DNA of 64,000 nucleotides from contig CP133187.1 of NCBI GenBank assembly GCA_030913685.1, forward strand, positions 2,422,001 to 2,486,000, given 5' to 3'. This DNA comes from Oscillospiraceae bacterium MB24-C1. GTDB lineage: Bacteria; Bacillota; Clostridia; Oscillospirales; Ruminococcaceae. A model generated the notes under the pieces. That model ran no database searches. It saw nothing but the letters and a program-made list of their open reading frames with translations, and had not been told where the DNA came from. Below are positions 41,366 to 50,663 of this stretch, piece by piece (positions within the stretch are counted from its first letter, which is position 1; each line of letters starts with the position of its first letter). Position numbers and translations under genes: made by a program.

Positions 41366-43018
41366 ATGAACTACATACTGGAGTATTACCAGAAAATCAA
41401 GGCCGGGGAAATCATCGTCGGCAAGTGGATTTTGCTAGTGTACGAATATATCGTGAACGGGCTGGAAAACGGCTCGTTTTTCTTTTCCTCGAAAAAGGCG
41501 AGTAAGGCCATCCGGTTTGTGGAGGCGTTTTGTCACCATTGCGAGGGGCGCAGCGACCTGATCCGGCTGGAGCTGTGGCAAAAGGCGATACTTTCCTGCA
41601 TCTTCGGCATTGTGGACGCGGAGGGCCTGCGGGTGTTCCGCGAGGTTTTAATCGTCATGATGCGCAAGCAGGGCAAGACGCTTTTCGCCTCGGCTATTAT
41701 CGCCTATATGGCGTATCTCGATGGCGAGTATGGCGCAAAGGTCTATTGCCTCGCGCCGAAGCTGGAGCAGGCCGCCATCGTGTACGAAAACTTTTATCAG
41801 ATGGTGGAAAAGGAGCCGGAATTGTCGGCGCTCGCCAAGAAACGCCGGTCAGATATTTACATCGCGGACTACAACACCAGCATCAAGCCTATTGCATTCA
41901 ACGCCAAGAAGTCGGACGGCTTCAACCCGCATTTGGTGATCTGCGACGAGATCGCGGGCTGGTCAGGCGAGGCGGGGCTGCGGCAGTATGAGGTCATGAA
42001 GTCGGCGCTGGGCGCTAGGCGGCAGCCGCTCATTTTGTCAATCTCCACGGCGGGCTATGTCAACGATTCGATTTATGACGAACTGGTCAAGCGCGCCACG
42101 GCCTTTCTGCTGGGCAGTAGCCGCGAGCGTCGCCTGTTGCCGTTTCTGTACATGATCGACGACCCGGACAAGTGGAACGACATCAACGAGCTGCAGAAAG
42201 CGGGGCCGAACCTCGGCGTGTCGGTGGCGGTGGATTTCCTACTGGAAGAGATCGCGGTCGCCGAAAATAGCCTTTCAAAGCGGGCGGAGTTTCTGACCAA
42301 ATACTGCAACATCAAGCAGAACGCCTCCGTCGCGTGGCTGGACTACCAGACGGTGGACAAGGCCGCGAACACAAAGGAGCCGTACAGCCTCGAGGATTTC
42401 CGTTCTTCCTATTGCGTGGGTGGTATCGACCTTTCGCAGACCACCGACCTGACCGCCTGCTGCGTGGTAATCGAGCGGGAGGGTAAACTGTACACCTTTG
42501 CAAAATTCTTTATGCCCGCGTCCCGGCTGGAGGCGGCGCAAGCAGAGGACGGCGTCCCGTATGAGCTGTTCCGTCAGCGTGGGCTTTTGCAGCTTTCGGG
42601 CGAGAACTATGTGGACTATCGGGACTGCTTTAACTGGTTCCGCGAACTGGTGGAAGAGTATGAAATTTTGCCGCTTAAAATAGGCTACGACCGTTATTCG
42701 GCGCAGTATCTCGTAGAAGAAATGAAGCAATATGGCTTTCACATGGACGACGTGCATCAAGGTGAGAACCTCACGCCGGTGATCCGGGAGTTTGAGGGAA
42801 TATTGAAAGACGGCGCTTTTAACATGGGCGACAATGCGCTGTTAAAGGCGCATTTCCTGAATGTGGCTCTGAAACACAACAGCGAGACAAGAAAGTTCCG
42901 CCCGGTGAAGATCGGCCAGCGCGAGCGCATTGACGGCTTTGTCGCTGTGATCGACGCCATGACAGTGCGCCAAAAATGGTATGCCGACATTGGCGAGCAG
43001 CTAAAAAATGAGGGGTGA
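41366..43018 (+). CDS. terL: Terminase large subunit
   Basis: 550 residues. ATPase half: a Walker-A-like VMMRKQGKTLFASA (about 97-110) and Walker B VICDE (191-195), with ISTAG as the coupling segment. Nuclease half: GGIDLSQTTDL with the first catalytic Asp, and GYDRYSAQYL later. The terminase-1 type fits the HK97 cos-type family. It powers DNA into the prohead and cuts the genome. Confidence 0.96.
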   Translation: MNYILEYYQKIKAGEIIVGKWILLVYEYIVNGLENGSFFFSSKKASKAIRFVEAFCHHCEGRSDLIRLELWQKAILSCIFGIVDAEGLRVFREVLIVMMRKQGKTLFASAIIAYMAYLDGEYGAKVYCLAPKLEQAAIVYENFYQMVEKEPELSALAKKRRSDIYIADYNTSIKPIAFNAKKSDGFNPHLVICDEIAGWSGEAGLRQYEVMKSALGARRQPLILSISTAGYVNDSIYDELVKRATAFLLGSSRERRLLPFLYMIDDPDKWNDINELQKAGPNLGVSVAVDFLLEEIAVAENSLSKRAEFLTKYCNIKQNASVAWLDYQTVDKAANTKEPYSLEDFRSSYCVGGIDLSQTTDLTACCVVIEREGKLYTFAKFFMPASRLEAAQAEDGVPYELFRQRGLLQLSGENYVDYRDCFNWFRELVEEYEILPLKIGYDRYSAQYLVEEMKQYGFHMDDVHQGENLTPVIREFEGILKDGAFNMGDNALLKAHFLNVALKHNSETRKFRPVKIGQRERIDGFVAVIDAMTVRQKWYADIGEQLKNEG

Positions 43019-43022
43019 TAAT

Positions 43023-44168
43023 TTGGGACTTTTCGAGAGCATTTTTAAACGGCCCAACCGCGCCAACAATGTCGGGCAGTATTTCCAAACCCTGACGGCC
43101 TACCGCCCGGCGTTCACGTCGTTTGATGGCGGGCTGTATGAAATGGAACTAACCCGCGCAGCGATTCACGCGGTGGCGAACCACGTCAGCAAGCTAAAAC
43201 CGGAGGTAATCGGATCCGCAAAGCCGCATTTAAAACGCACATTGACATACCGACCGAATCCGTTTTCGTCAACACCGCAGTTTTTGTACCGGCTGGCTAC
43301 CATTCTGCTGGTGAATAACACGGCGTTTCTCGTACCAATTGAGGACGCATTCGAGGACATCATCGGGTATTATCCAGCGCTGCCGCAGCTTTGCGAGGTC
43401 ATGGACGTGGGCGGCAGGCCGTACCTGCGCTATACCTTTTCGAGCGGGAAACGCGCGACCATTGAGCTGGAACGGACAGGCGTGTTGACGATGCACCAGT
43501 ACCGCGACGACTTTTTCGGAGAAACAAATGCGGCTATGTACCCGACCATGCAGCTGATCCATACACAGAATCAGGGCATTGAGGAGGGTGTCAAAAATTC
43601 GGCGACCTTCCGATTCATGGCGCAAGCCTCAAACTTCGCAAAGGGCACCGATTTGGCTGCCGAGCGCAAGCGCTTTACCGCTGAGAACTTCGCCGCCGAA
43701 GAATCGGGCGGGTTGTTGCTGTTTCCAAACGGGTACACCAACATTCAGCAGATTAAAAGCCAGCCGTTCGTGGTGGATGCCGCTCAGATGCAGGCTATTC
43801 AGGCGAATGTGTTTAACTACTTCGGAGTAAATGAGGAAATCTTGCAGAACAAGGCTATTGGTGACAGCTGGGCGGCGTTCTATGAGGGGCAGATCGAGCC
43901 GCTTTCCATTCAGATATCCACCGTCATGACCAATATGACCTTCACTGACCGCGAGCGTTCAACCGGCAACCAGATTTTTCTCACCGCCAACCGGCTGCAG
44001 TATATGACCAACAACGATAAGTTGCGGGTGTCGACGCTGATGTTCGACCGTGGCCTTATGAACCGCAACGAAATACGGGAGATTTGGAACCTGCCGTCGC
44101 TGGAGGATGGAGACGGTTATTACATTCGCGGTGAATATCACCCGACAAAGGAGGAACCGCTTAAATGA
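43023..44168 (+). CDS. Portal protein (HK97 family)
   Basis: 381 residues from the TTG at 43023, with GAGGGG 7 bases upstream; an in-frame ATG at 43008 has no site. Begins GLFESIFKRPNR; later YYPALPQLCEVM, FRFMAQASNF and VFNYFGVNEEILQNKAIGDS are typical of HK97-type portals. Forms the dodecameric DNA gate. Overlaps the protease gene by 4 bases. Confidence 0.95.
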   Translation: MGLFESIFKRPNRANNVGQYFQTLTAYRPAFTSFDGGLYEMELTRAAIHAVANHVSKLKPEVIGSAKPHLKRTLTYRPNPFSSTPQFLYRLATILLVNNTAFLVPIEDAFEDIIGYYPALPQLCEVMDVGGRPYLRYTFSSGKRATIELERTGVLTMHQYRDDFFGETNAAMYPTMQLIHTQNQGIEEGVKNSATFRFMAQASNFAKGTDLAAERKRFTAENFAAEESGGLLLFPNGYTNIQQIKSQPFVVDAAQMQAIQANVFNYFGVNEEILQNKAIGDSWAAFYEGQIEPLSIQISTVMTNMTFTDRERSTGNQIFLTANRLQYMTNNDKLRVSTLMFDRGLMNRNEIREIWNLPSLEDGDGYYIRGEYHPTKEEPLK

Positions 44169-44749
44169 CAAAAGACAGGCAGCACCGCACATTTGAAATT
44201 CGTGCGGCGGGCGACGGCATGACCGTGGAGGGCTACGCAGCAACCTTTGAGCAGCCCACCATTCTGTATGAATGCGAGGGGGTTAAATATTACGAGGTCA
44301 TTGCGCGCGGGGCGTTCACCGGTGCGCAGATGTCCGACGTGATGATGAACTATAACCACCGGGGCAAGCCGGTGGCCAGAACCAAAAACGGCACCCTAAC
44401 GCTAGAGGTGGACGACTTGGGCCTTAAAATCAAGGCCGACCTTTCCGGCACCGAAGAGGGGCGCAGACTTTACGAAGAGGTCAAGGGCGGTTACATAGAT
44501 AAAATGTCCTTTTCCTTTAAGGCAGACCCCAACCGGGACAGCTACGACAGGCTAACCCACACACGGCGTATTTCCGGATTCGAGCGCATTTTTGACGTGG
44601 CGGCGGTCGATATTCCGGCTTACGATAGCACCAGCATTTCGGCACGTTCCTTTTTTGAGGCGCAGGCCGAAGCAGAGGCGGCGGAGGCCGTCCAACACCG
44701 AAACGCAGCCAAAAAGCTGATATTAAATTTAACAACGGAGGGATTTTAG
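44165..44749 (+). CDS. Prohead protease (HK97 family)
   Basis: 194 residues. TVEGYAATFEQPTILYE, YNHRGKPVARTKNGTLTLEV (His of the catalytic site), GGYIDKMSFSFK (Ser in the S-F-x-F type motif) and FDVAAVDIPAYDSTSISAR are hallmarks of the S78-type maturation protease, which trims the capsid delta domain. Confidence 0.95.
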   Translation: MTKDRQHRTFEIRAAGDGMTVEGYAATFEQPTILYECEGVKYYEVIARGAFTGAQMSDVMMNYNHRGKPVARTKNGTLTLEVDDLGLKIKADLSGTEEGRRLYEEVKGGYIDKMSFSFKADPNRDSYDRLTHTRRISGFERIFDVAAVDIPAYDSTSISARSFFEAQAEAEAAEAVQHRNAAKKLILNLTTEGF

Positions 44750-44750
44750 C

Positions 44751-45875
44751 ATGAAAAAGAGAATCAAGGACATCGAAGCTCGCCTTTCGGCCATCAAGGG
44801 CGAGGCGGCAAAGGACGACGCGGATATCGACGCGCTGACCAAGGAGGCGGGCGACCTGCAGGAAGAGCGCACGGGACTGCTTAACCAGATCGAGAAGCGC
44901 CAGAAGCTGCTCGACAGCATTTCTAACGGCAGCGAGGGGCAGATCACCCGCATTTTTGACGATGGCTCCGAGCCGCGCAAGTATACCGCCGAATCGCCTG
45001 AATACCGCAGCGCGTTTTTTAAAAACCTGCTGGGCAAAGAGCTGGCCACCGAGGAACGCGCTGCTTTCACCCACCTGACCACCAACACCGCCGCCGTTCT
45101 GCCGACCACGACCCTGAACCAGATTTGGGACTTGGTGAGCGGGCAGCACAGCATCATGAAGGATATTAAGGTGCTGAAAACCGGCACCGTTATCAAGGTC
45201 GCCAAGCATGTTTCTATCTTGCAGGGTAAGGCTAAGAAGGTCGCAGAGGGCGTTGCCAACGACGACGAGCAGAACGAATTTATCGACGTCACCCTGACCG
45301 GCAACGACTTCTCCAAGCACATCAATGTTTCCTATGCAATGGCGCAAATGAGCATTGACGCGCTGGAGGCGTATCTGGTCAGCGAGCTTTCCGAGCAGCT
45401 GGGCGAGGCGATGGCAGACGACGCCGTCGCGACTATTATCACGGGTATTAACGCGGCCAACAAGGTCGAGACAGCGGCAGTGGCAACCGTCACCTACAAG
45501 GAGCTGGCGGGCGTATTCGGCAAGCTTAAGCGGGCGCGTGACATCAAGGTTTATGTCACCAATGCCACCCTTTACAACCGTCTGGTTGCCATGACTGACG
45601 ACACCGGGCGACCGATTTTCCAGTCCAACATGCAGGACGGTGCCAAGGGGGCGCTGCTGGGCGGCCTGATCCGCATCGAGGATTCAGTCGGTGACGACAA
45701 GATCCTGATCGGCGACCCGAACCGTGTGCTGTTCAACATGGTGCAGGACATCATGATCGAGCGGGATAAGGACATCAAGAACCATGTTTATACTTACGCC
45801 GGGTATGCCAGAGGCGAGGGCGCGCTGATGGATGATAAGTCCTTTGCGCTGCTGACTGTAAAGCCCACCGTCTAA
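44751..45875 (+). CDS. Major capsid protein (HK97 fold)
   Basis: 374 residues. N-terminal ~85 residues are a coiled-coil delta/scaffold domain (DIDALTKEAGDLQEERTGLL). The rest is the HK97-fold shell domain (NTAAVLPTTTLNQIWDLVSG, MADDAVATIITGINAANK, VYVTNATLYNRLVAMTDDTG, GLIRIEDSVGDDKILIGDPN). One base after the protease gene. Confidence 0.95.
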   Translation: MKKRIKDIEARLSAIKGEAAKDDADIDALTKEAGDLQEERTGLLNQIEKRQKLLDSISNGSEGQITRIFDDGSEPRKYTAESPEYRSAFFKNLLGKELATEERAAFTHLTTNTAAVLPTTTLNQIWDLVSGQHSIMKDIKVLKTGTVIKVAKHVSILQGKAKKVAEGVANDDEQNEFIDVTLTGNDFSKHINVSYAMAQMSIDALEAYLVSELSEQLGEAMADDAVATIITGINAANKVETAAVATVTYKELAGVFGKLKRARDIKVYVTNATLYNRLVAMTDDTGRPIFQSNMQDGAKGALLGGLIRIEDSVGDDKILIGDPNRVLFNMVQDIMIERDKDIKNHVYTYAGYARGEGALMDDKSFALLTVKPTV

Positions 45876-45891
45876 CGGGGGGTAGAAGCAA

Positions 45892-46161
45892 ATGCTAGAA
45901 GCGGTCAAATTAGCGCTGCGGATTACCACCAAATATTTTGACGCCGAGTTAAACGACCTGATTGCTGCCGCGCAGGCCGATTTGACGCTGTGCGGCGTGA
46001 CTGTTGTCGGGAAAGAGAGCGACCCGCTGATAAAGCGGGCCGCTGTGCTTTACTGCAAGGCGCATTTTGGTGCGGACGATAACGCCGGGCGCTATCAGCA
46101 GTCCTATGACATGCTGAAAGGCTCGTTGATGATTGCGGGGGATTATCGTGCTGGATCGTGA
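45892..46161 (+). CDS. Head-tail connector protein (gp6-like)
   Basis: 89 residues, all helical (EAVKLALRITTKYFDAELND, LIAAAQADLTLCGV, AAVLYCKAHFG). Matches the small DNA-packaging/connector family that docks below the portal. GGGGG site before the start. Confidence 0.85.
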   Translation: MLEAVKLALRITTKYFDAELNDLIAAAQADLTLCGVTVVGKESDPLIKRAAVLYCKAHFGADDNAGRYQQSYDMLKGSLMIAGDYRAGS

Positions 46162-46447
46162 CATTGTTATAACGCTGATCGGTGGTGCGCCTGCTGTCAA
46201 CGCGGCGGGCGATGCCATCCCCGGGAGCGAGCGCACCGACATAATCGCGCGGATTCGCTCAATTGGACAGTCTGAATTTTATCAGGCGCAGGCGCTGGGA
46301 CAAAAGCCGGAGATCAAAGCCGTCATATGGGCGGCGGAGTACGGCGACCAGCGGCAGGCCGAGATCGGCGGGCGGGTGTACCGCATTAACCGGACTTTTC
46401 AAAATGGCGACCACATGGAACTGGTCTGTCAGTCGGGGGTGGGTTAA
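46148..46447 (+). CDS. Head closure / head-tail adaptor protein
   Basis: 99 residues from the GTG at 46148 (GGGGGAT upstream); a TTG at 46133 is the alternative. LDRDIVITLIGGA, AARIRSIGQSEFYQAQALG-type segment and RQAEIGGRVYRINRTFQNGD fit the SPP1 gp16/Phage_H_T_join family that closes the connector. Overlaps the previous gene by 14 bases. Confidence 0.82.
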   Translation: MLDRDIVITLIGGAPAVNAAGDAIPGSERTDIIARIRSIGQSEFYQAQALGQKPEIKAVIWAAEYGDQRQAEIGGRVYRINRTFQNGDHMELVCQSGVG

Positions 46448-46932
46448 TGGCCATTCCTTCACCTGTAAAGTTTAAAAAGGGGCAGGTCGAGCTTGTTTCC
46501 AGCGTTGACCGCGCCAGCTATACCCTGACCGAGTTAACCCGCGCGGCCTTAAAAGATACCGGGCGGTTAATCCTCATGCGCTGCGCGCGAAAGCTGCGGG
46601 CGCTGCCGGGCGGCTCAAAGTATATGAACAAAAAGCGCACCGGAAAATTCCAGTATTGGGTGCGCAAGCAGGAAAACGACCTAATTGTCGGCATCCATAA
46701 TCTGCAGCGAGGCGCGTATGGTAATGCCTGGTATGGCGAGCTGCAGGAGCTGGGCACATCCAACCAGCCGCGCCGCGAGATTCTGCAATCCACGGTGCGC
46801 GAGAGCATCGAGGACATCCGGAAGATTCAGGGCGCGTACCTGTCGGCCATTGAGGACGATATGCGCGCGCAGGAGTTAATCAACGAGAACGAGGAAATCG
46901 GGGAGGCGGGCGACGGTGACACAGGAACTTAA
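46447..46932 (+). CDS. HK97 gp10-family tail-completion protein
   Basis: 161 residues, ATG sharing one base with the previous stop. LRALPGGSKYMNKKRTGKF, YGNAWYGELQELGTSNQPRR and ILQSTVRESIEDIRKIQ match the gp10-like neck/tail-completion family. The acidic C-terminal tail overlaps the next start by 17 bases. Confidence 0.85.
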   Translation: MAIPSPVKFKKGQVELVSSVDRASYTLTELTRAALKDTGRLILMRCARKLRALPGGSKYMNKKRTGKFQYWVRKQENDLIVGIHNLQRGAYGNAWYGELQELGTSNQPRREILQSTVRESIEDIRKIQGAYLSAIEDDMRAQELINENEEIGEAGDGDTGT

Positions 46933-47284
46933 AATCATTATCCGGGCGCTGCTGCTGGAACTTTGCCCGAACGTCTTTTATGAGGACGCGCCGCCCGAAA
47001 AGCTGTTCCCGCACATTGTGTTTGATCTCAACTGCTTTTTCAGTGGTAACAGATGGGACTATTCTCTGGAACTCAATGTTTGGGACAAGTCGAACGACAC
47101 GGCAACGGTCGAGGCGCTGGCCGACGCCTGCACCAAGGCGCTGGATCACCGCGATGGACTGACCGACACGCTGCAATATCGCATTTATCGCGCGACGCGC
47201 AACAAGGTGGAAGACCCCGACAAAGAAGTGCGACGTCGGCGGCTGACTTTTGAACTTTATGCTTACGAAAGGAGCAACATATGA
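46916..47284 (+). CDS. Tail terminator / tail-completion protein
   Basis: 122 residues, GTG start. LKIIIRALLLELCPNVFYED, LNVWDKSNDTATVEALADAC and VRRRRLTFELYAYERS have the size and layout of DUF3168/gpU-like tail-terminator proteins, which cap the tail tube at the head end. Position between gp10-like and major tail genes supports it. Confidence 0.72.
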   Translation: MTQELKIIIRALLLELCPNVFYEDAPPEKLFPHIVFDLNCFFSGNRWDYSLELNVWDKSNDTATVEALADACTKALDHRDGLTDTLQYRIYRATRNKVEDPDKEVRRRRLTFELYAYERSNI

Positions 47285-47877
47285 GCAAAACATATAGCGG
47301 TTTTACTGCTAAGACCTCGGAACGTCTGCTTTTAGACGCCGGGGCCTTTTTTAAAAACTTTGATGCCGCGACCGATACCTTTGAAACGGCGGTGACTGCC
47401 GGAAAGCTAATCGGTGCGACGCGCGGCGGCGGTGAATTTAAGGCAGCGCCCACTATCCGCCGCATTGAGGTGGACGGCGTCAAGGGTGCGGCCAAGGGTC
47501 TGGAGGCTATCGACGAGTGGGCCGTCACGCTGATGGCGAACGTCCTTGAATTGTCGGAGGACACGTTGAAACTGGCGCTTGTTTCGGTGGATGTGGACAC
47601 CACGACCAACACCAATTACAACATTCTTTCAGCGCGCAACTACTTCGATTTGGCGGACTATATCGAGAATGTCACATGGGTGGGCAAGCTCTCGGGCAGC
47701 GGCAATCCGGTGATTATTCAGGTATTGAACGCGATTAACACCAACGGTCTGACCGCCACCATGCAGGATAAAAACGAGGGCGTCGTGCAGATGATTTTCA
47801 CCGGGCATTACGATCAGGCGAGCCTTGACAGCCCACCGTTTAAGATTTTCTACCCGAAAGCGGGGGCTAGTGCATGA
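47281..47877 (+). CDS. Major tail tube protein
   Basis: 198 residues; AAAGGAG before the ATG. YSGFTAKTSERLLLDAGAFF, GATRGGGEFKAAPTIRRIEV and DGVKGAAKGLEAIDEW are typical of Firmicutes siphophage tube proteins; GHYDQASLDSPPFKIFYPK at the end is also familiar. Confidence 0.88.
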   Translation: MSKTYSGFTAKTSERLLLDAGAFFKNFDAATDTFETAVTAGKLIGATRGGGEFKAAPTIRRIEVDGVKGAAKGLEAIDEWAVTLMANVLELSEDTLKLALVSVDVDTTTNTNYNILSARNYFDLADYIENVTWVGKLSGSGNPVIIQVLNAINTNGLTATMQDKNEGVVQMIFTGHYDQASLDSPPFKIFYPKAGASA

Positions 47878-48248
47878 GAAAGTTGACCACACAGGACGTT
47901 TTTGTAGCGCTGCGGATTGTATCCGATTTGCAGCTTAAAGACGAGGTGCAGACCCTTGCGAAGCTGGCCAATGACAAGGAACTTTCCCGTGATGAAATTG
48001 GCGCGCAGGCATTTATGAAGGTGTTGGATCTGTTTGTTTCTAAAAAGGCAGAGGGGCGCGTTTATGAATTTCTAGCCGGGCCGTTTGAAATGACACCCGA
48101 ACAGGTGCGCGATTTGGAACTCATGGTGCTGGCGAATAACCTGCAGTTGATGGCGGAGGAGAACAACATCGCCGGTTTTTTTACGTTGCTGGGCGGCTTG
48201 ACTACACCGAAGCCCTCGACCTCGTCCTTTGCCGCTATCGCGAAGTAG
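47874..48248 (+). CDS. Tail assembly chaperone, short form (gpG-like)
   Basis: 124 residues. KLTTQDVFVALRIVSDLQLK at the start and TPEQVRDLELMVLANNLQLM place it with gpG-like chaperones that coat the tape measure. Near its 3' end the slippery heptamer T_TTT_TTT (48176-48182, in frame with GGT TTT TTT) allows a -1 shift into the next entry. Confidence 0.85.
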   Translation: MRKLTTQDVFVALRIVSDLQLKDEVQTLAKLANDKELSRDEIGAQAFMKVLDLFVSKKAEGRVYEFLAGPFEMTPEQVRDLELMVLANNLQLMAEENNIAGFFTLLGGLTTPKPSTSSFAAIAK

Positions 48249-48463
48249 CATTCATCATGGCGATGCCGTCCGGGGACGGGCTGCGGCTGATCCGCCATGC
48301 CATGCAGCAGCAGGAAGAGGATTTTCTACGCCAGCGTTGGGTGGCAGGGTATCAGCATATACCATTTGAGGAATTCAAGCGTGGCCTTTCGGCGCGGGCG
48401 GACACCCGAAAAGAAGCGGATATTTTAGAAGACGTTAAGTCTATTTTGAGTATGGCGAGGTGA
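47874..48463 (+). CDS. Tail assembly chaperone, frameshifted long form (gpGT-like)
   Basis: A -1 shift at T_TTT_TTT (48176-48182) continues as YVAGRLDYTEALDLVLCRYR, EVAFIMAMPSGDGLRLIRHA and so on to the stop at 48463, giving about 197 residues. The extension frame is open across the whole overlap, protein-like, and a stand-alone start at 48257 (ATG) has no ribosome site. Production of G and GT forms by -1 frameshift is conserved in siphophages from lambda onward, so this is very likely programmed. Confidence 0.85.
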
Positions 48464-48467
48464 TGCT

Positions 48468-50120
48468 GTGGAACTTTTTAAACTGTTTGGCACAATTCTG
48501 GTCGATAACAAAGAGGCGCTTAACAGCATCAGCCAGACCGACGGCAAAGCTAGAGGGTTGATGGATTCGGTCGGCGGCGGAATTAAAGCCGTTGCGGGTG
48601 CGGCGGTGGCGGTGGGTGCCGCCACCGCTGCCGGAGCGACCGCTATTTATGGCATGGCGACCAAGGCCGCCGAAGCAACCGACACCATCGACAAAATGAG
48701 CCAAAAGATCGGTGTCTCGCGCACCGCCTATCAGGAACTGGACTTCGTGCTATCTCAGAGCGGCACGTCGGTCGATAAAATGCAGTCGGGCATGAAGTCG
48801 CTAACCACAGCAATTGATGGCGTCAGCACTGGCAACAAGGCAGCTGTTGAGAACTTTCAAAAACTCGGTGTGTCCGCGACAGATGCCAATGGCAAACTGC
48901 GCAATCAGGAGGACGTGCTTTTTGATACCATCGACGCATTTCAGAAGATGGAGGACGGCACCGAAAAGGCCCGTCTCGCACAGGAACTTTTTGGGCGAAG
49001 CGGCACCGAGCTGATGCCGTTGTTAAACGGGCAGGCGGGAAGCATGGAGGAAATGCGAAAGCAAGCGCATGAGCTAGGGCTTGTTATTGCGGACGATGCG
49101 GTTGATGCCGGTGTAAAGTTTACCGATACGATAGACCAGATGAAGCGCTCTTTCGGCGCCGCCGCAACACAGGTGGGCGTCAAGCTGATGCCTATTATTC
49201 AGCAGGCGGCAAACTGGGTTATTGCGAATATGCCCATGATTCAGAAGGTTGTGGGCAAGGTCTTTGACATCATCGGGTCAGGCGTTTCGGTAGTCGTGGA
49301 CTTTATCGCGCAGCTCATTGCGGCATGGGCTGAGTGGGCGGCAAGCAACCAAGAAACGATAGACACCGTTATGGCGGCACTTACTTCTCTTTGGGAGTGG
49401 GTGCAGGAGCTGGCGGCGACCGTTTTAGAAGTGATTAAGGCTTTTATGGATGCAATGAGCGCCTTTTGGAAAGCCCACGGCGGCGAGATCATTGCGATTG
49501 TCAAACCGCTATGGGATGGTATTAAGCTTATCATTGACACGGCCCTCAATATTATCATGGCGCTGTTCCGGGCTTTCGCCGCCCTGTTCAAAGGGGACTG
49601 GTCGGGCTTTTGGGCGGAGATTAAAGCCCTGCTGAAATCCTTATGGGACGGCATTGTTAAGCTGGTGCCGCTATTGCTGCAAGCATTCATCAAAGCTTTT
49701 GAGCTGGGGTTTTTGCTGCTGTTTGACGTCGGTAAAAGTCTGTTCAACGCACTATGGGATGGTCTAAAAAGTGTGTGGGAAGGCATTGTCAGCTGGGTGA
49801 GTGAAAAAGTTTCTTGGCTGGCCGACAAGCTCGCATTCTGGCGCAGCGGAAAGTCTCAAATGAGCGAGGGCGACGACATCGACGGCAGCCATGCAACCGG
49901 CCTTTCTTATGTGCCGTATGACGGTTATATCGCCGAGCTTCACGAGGGTGAGCGGGTGCTGACCGCCGCCCAAGCGCGCGGCTATGGGCAGGAGGGCGGC
50001 GTCAATATTGAAAAGCTTGCCGACACCATCATCGTGCGGGAAGAGGCCGACATCGACAAGATTGCAACGGCGTTGCATCGGAAAATCCAACGTGAAAAGC
50101 GCGGAAGGGGGTTGCGTTAA
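48468..50120 (+). CDS. Tape measure protein (short)
   Basis: 550 residues, GTG start after GAGGTG. N-terminal helical part with GVSRTAYQELDFVLSQSGTS and LAQELFGRSGTELMPLLNGQ, the hallmark of phage tape measure proteins; then Trp-rich amphipathic and membrane-like repeats (LWDGIKLIIDTALNIIMALF, LWDGIVKLVPLLLQAFIKAF); C-terminus GLSYVPYDGYIAELHEGERVL. The length would set a rather short tail (on the order of 80 nm by the usual rule). Confidence 0.93.
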   Translation: MELFKLFGTILVDNKEALNSISQTDGKARGLMDSVGGGIKAVAGAAVAVGAATAAGATAIYGMATKAAEATDTIDKMSQKIGVSRTAYQELDFVLSQSGTSVDKMQSGMKSLTTAIDGVSTGNKAAVENFQKLGVSATDANGKLRNQEDVLFDTIDAFQKMEDGTEKARLAQELFGRSGTELMPLLNGQAGSMEEMRKQAHELGLVIADDAVDAGVKFTDTIDQMKRSFGAAATQVGVKLMPIIQQAANWVIANMPMIQKVVGKVFDIIGSGVSVVVDFIAQLIAAWAEWAASNQETIDTVMAALTSLWEWVQELAATVLEVIKAFMDAMSAFWKAHGGEIIAIVKPLWDGIKLIIDTALNIIMALFRAFAALFKGDWSGFWAEIKALLKSLWDGIVKLVPLLLQAFIKAFELGFLLLFDVGKSLFNALWDGLKSVWEGIVSWVSEKVSWLADKLAFWRSGKSQMSEGDDIDGSHATGLSYVPYDGYIAELHEGERVLTAAQARGYGQEGGVNIEKLADTIIVREEADIDKIATALHRKIQREKRGRGLR

Positions 50121-50662
50121 TGGTCAATGGTTTTACATTCAGGGGTGAAAGCGCCTCGTCAAAGGGGATCATAGTGCAGCGGATCACGAATCTACTAAAA
50201 CCGGCCAAGCGGGTGAACCTGCTGACCATTGCCGGGCGCAACGGTGTGACGCGGCAGACCGACGGCACCTATGCCGAGCGGCAGATTCTCATGGACTGCA
50301 TACTCATTGAGCACAACCGCGCCGCGCTGCAGCTGAAAGTGGAGGCCATCGCCAAGTGGCTTTCCACTTCCGGCGAGCTGGTGATTCTTTCAACGCCCGG
50401 CCGCATTTATGACATGTCACCAGATGGGGAGATTGTGCTGTCGCCCAACCAGTCAACACAGTCCTTTCAAATTGCATTCTCGGGCTTTCCGTTTGCGTTG
50501 AGCCAGCCCAATATGGCGGACTTCATCATCAACAGCAACGAACAAAACGCGCAGGTTGCGGTCAGCGGCACCGCTGATACACCTTGCGTGATCCGCATCA
50601 AAAATACCGGTACCAGCCCGATTTATAACATTCAGATCGGGCACCGGAAGGAGGTCAATTGA
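50120..50662 (+). CDS. Distal tail protein, N-terminal part (Dit-like)
   Basis: 180 residues. GFTFRGESASSKGIIVQRIT and NGVTRQTDGTYAERQILMDC followed by LSTPGRIYDMSPDGEIVLSP and SFQIAFSGFPFALSQPN are the N-terminal Dit/tail-hub domain. The usual C-terminal jelly-roll is absent and appears instead in the separate gene at 51072. Confidence 0.8.
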   Translation: MVNGFTFRGESASSKGIIVQRITNLLKPAKRVNLLTIAGRNGVTRQTDGTYAERQILMDCILIEHNRAALQLKVEAIAKWLSTSGELVILSTPGRIYDMSPDGEIVLSPNQSTQSFQIAFSGFPFALSQPNMADFIINSNEQNAQVAVSGTADTPCVIRIKNTGTSPIYNIQIGHRKEVN

Positions 50663-50663
50663 T

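Noticed and set aside
44517-45347. Minus-strand 276-codon frame opposite protease and capsid genes
   Set aside because: A shadow caused by GC-rich third positions; the plus-strand genes are certain.
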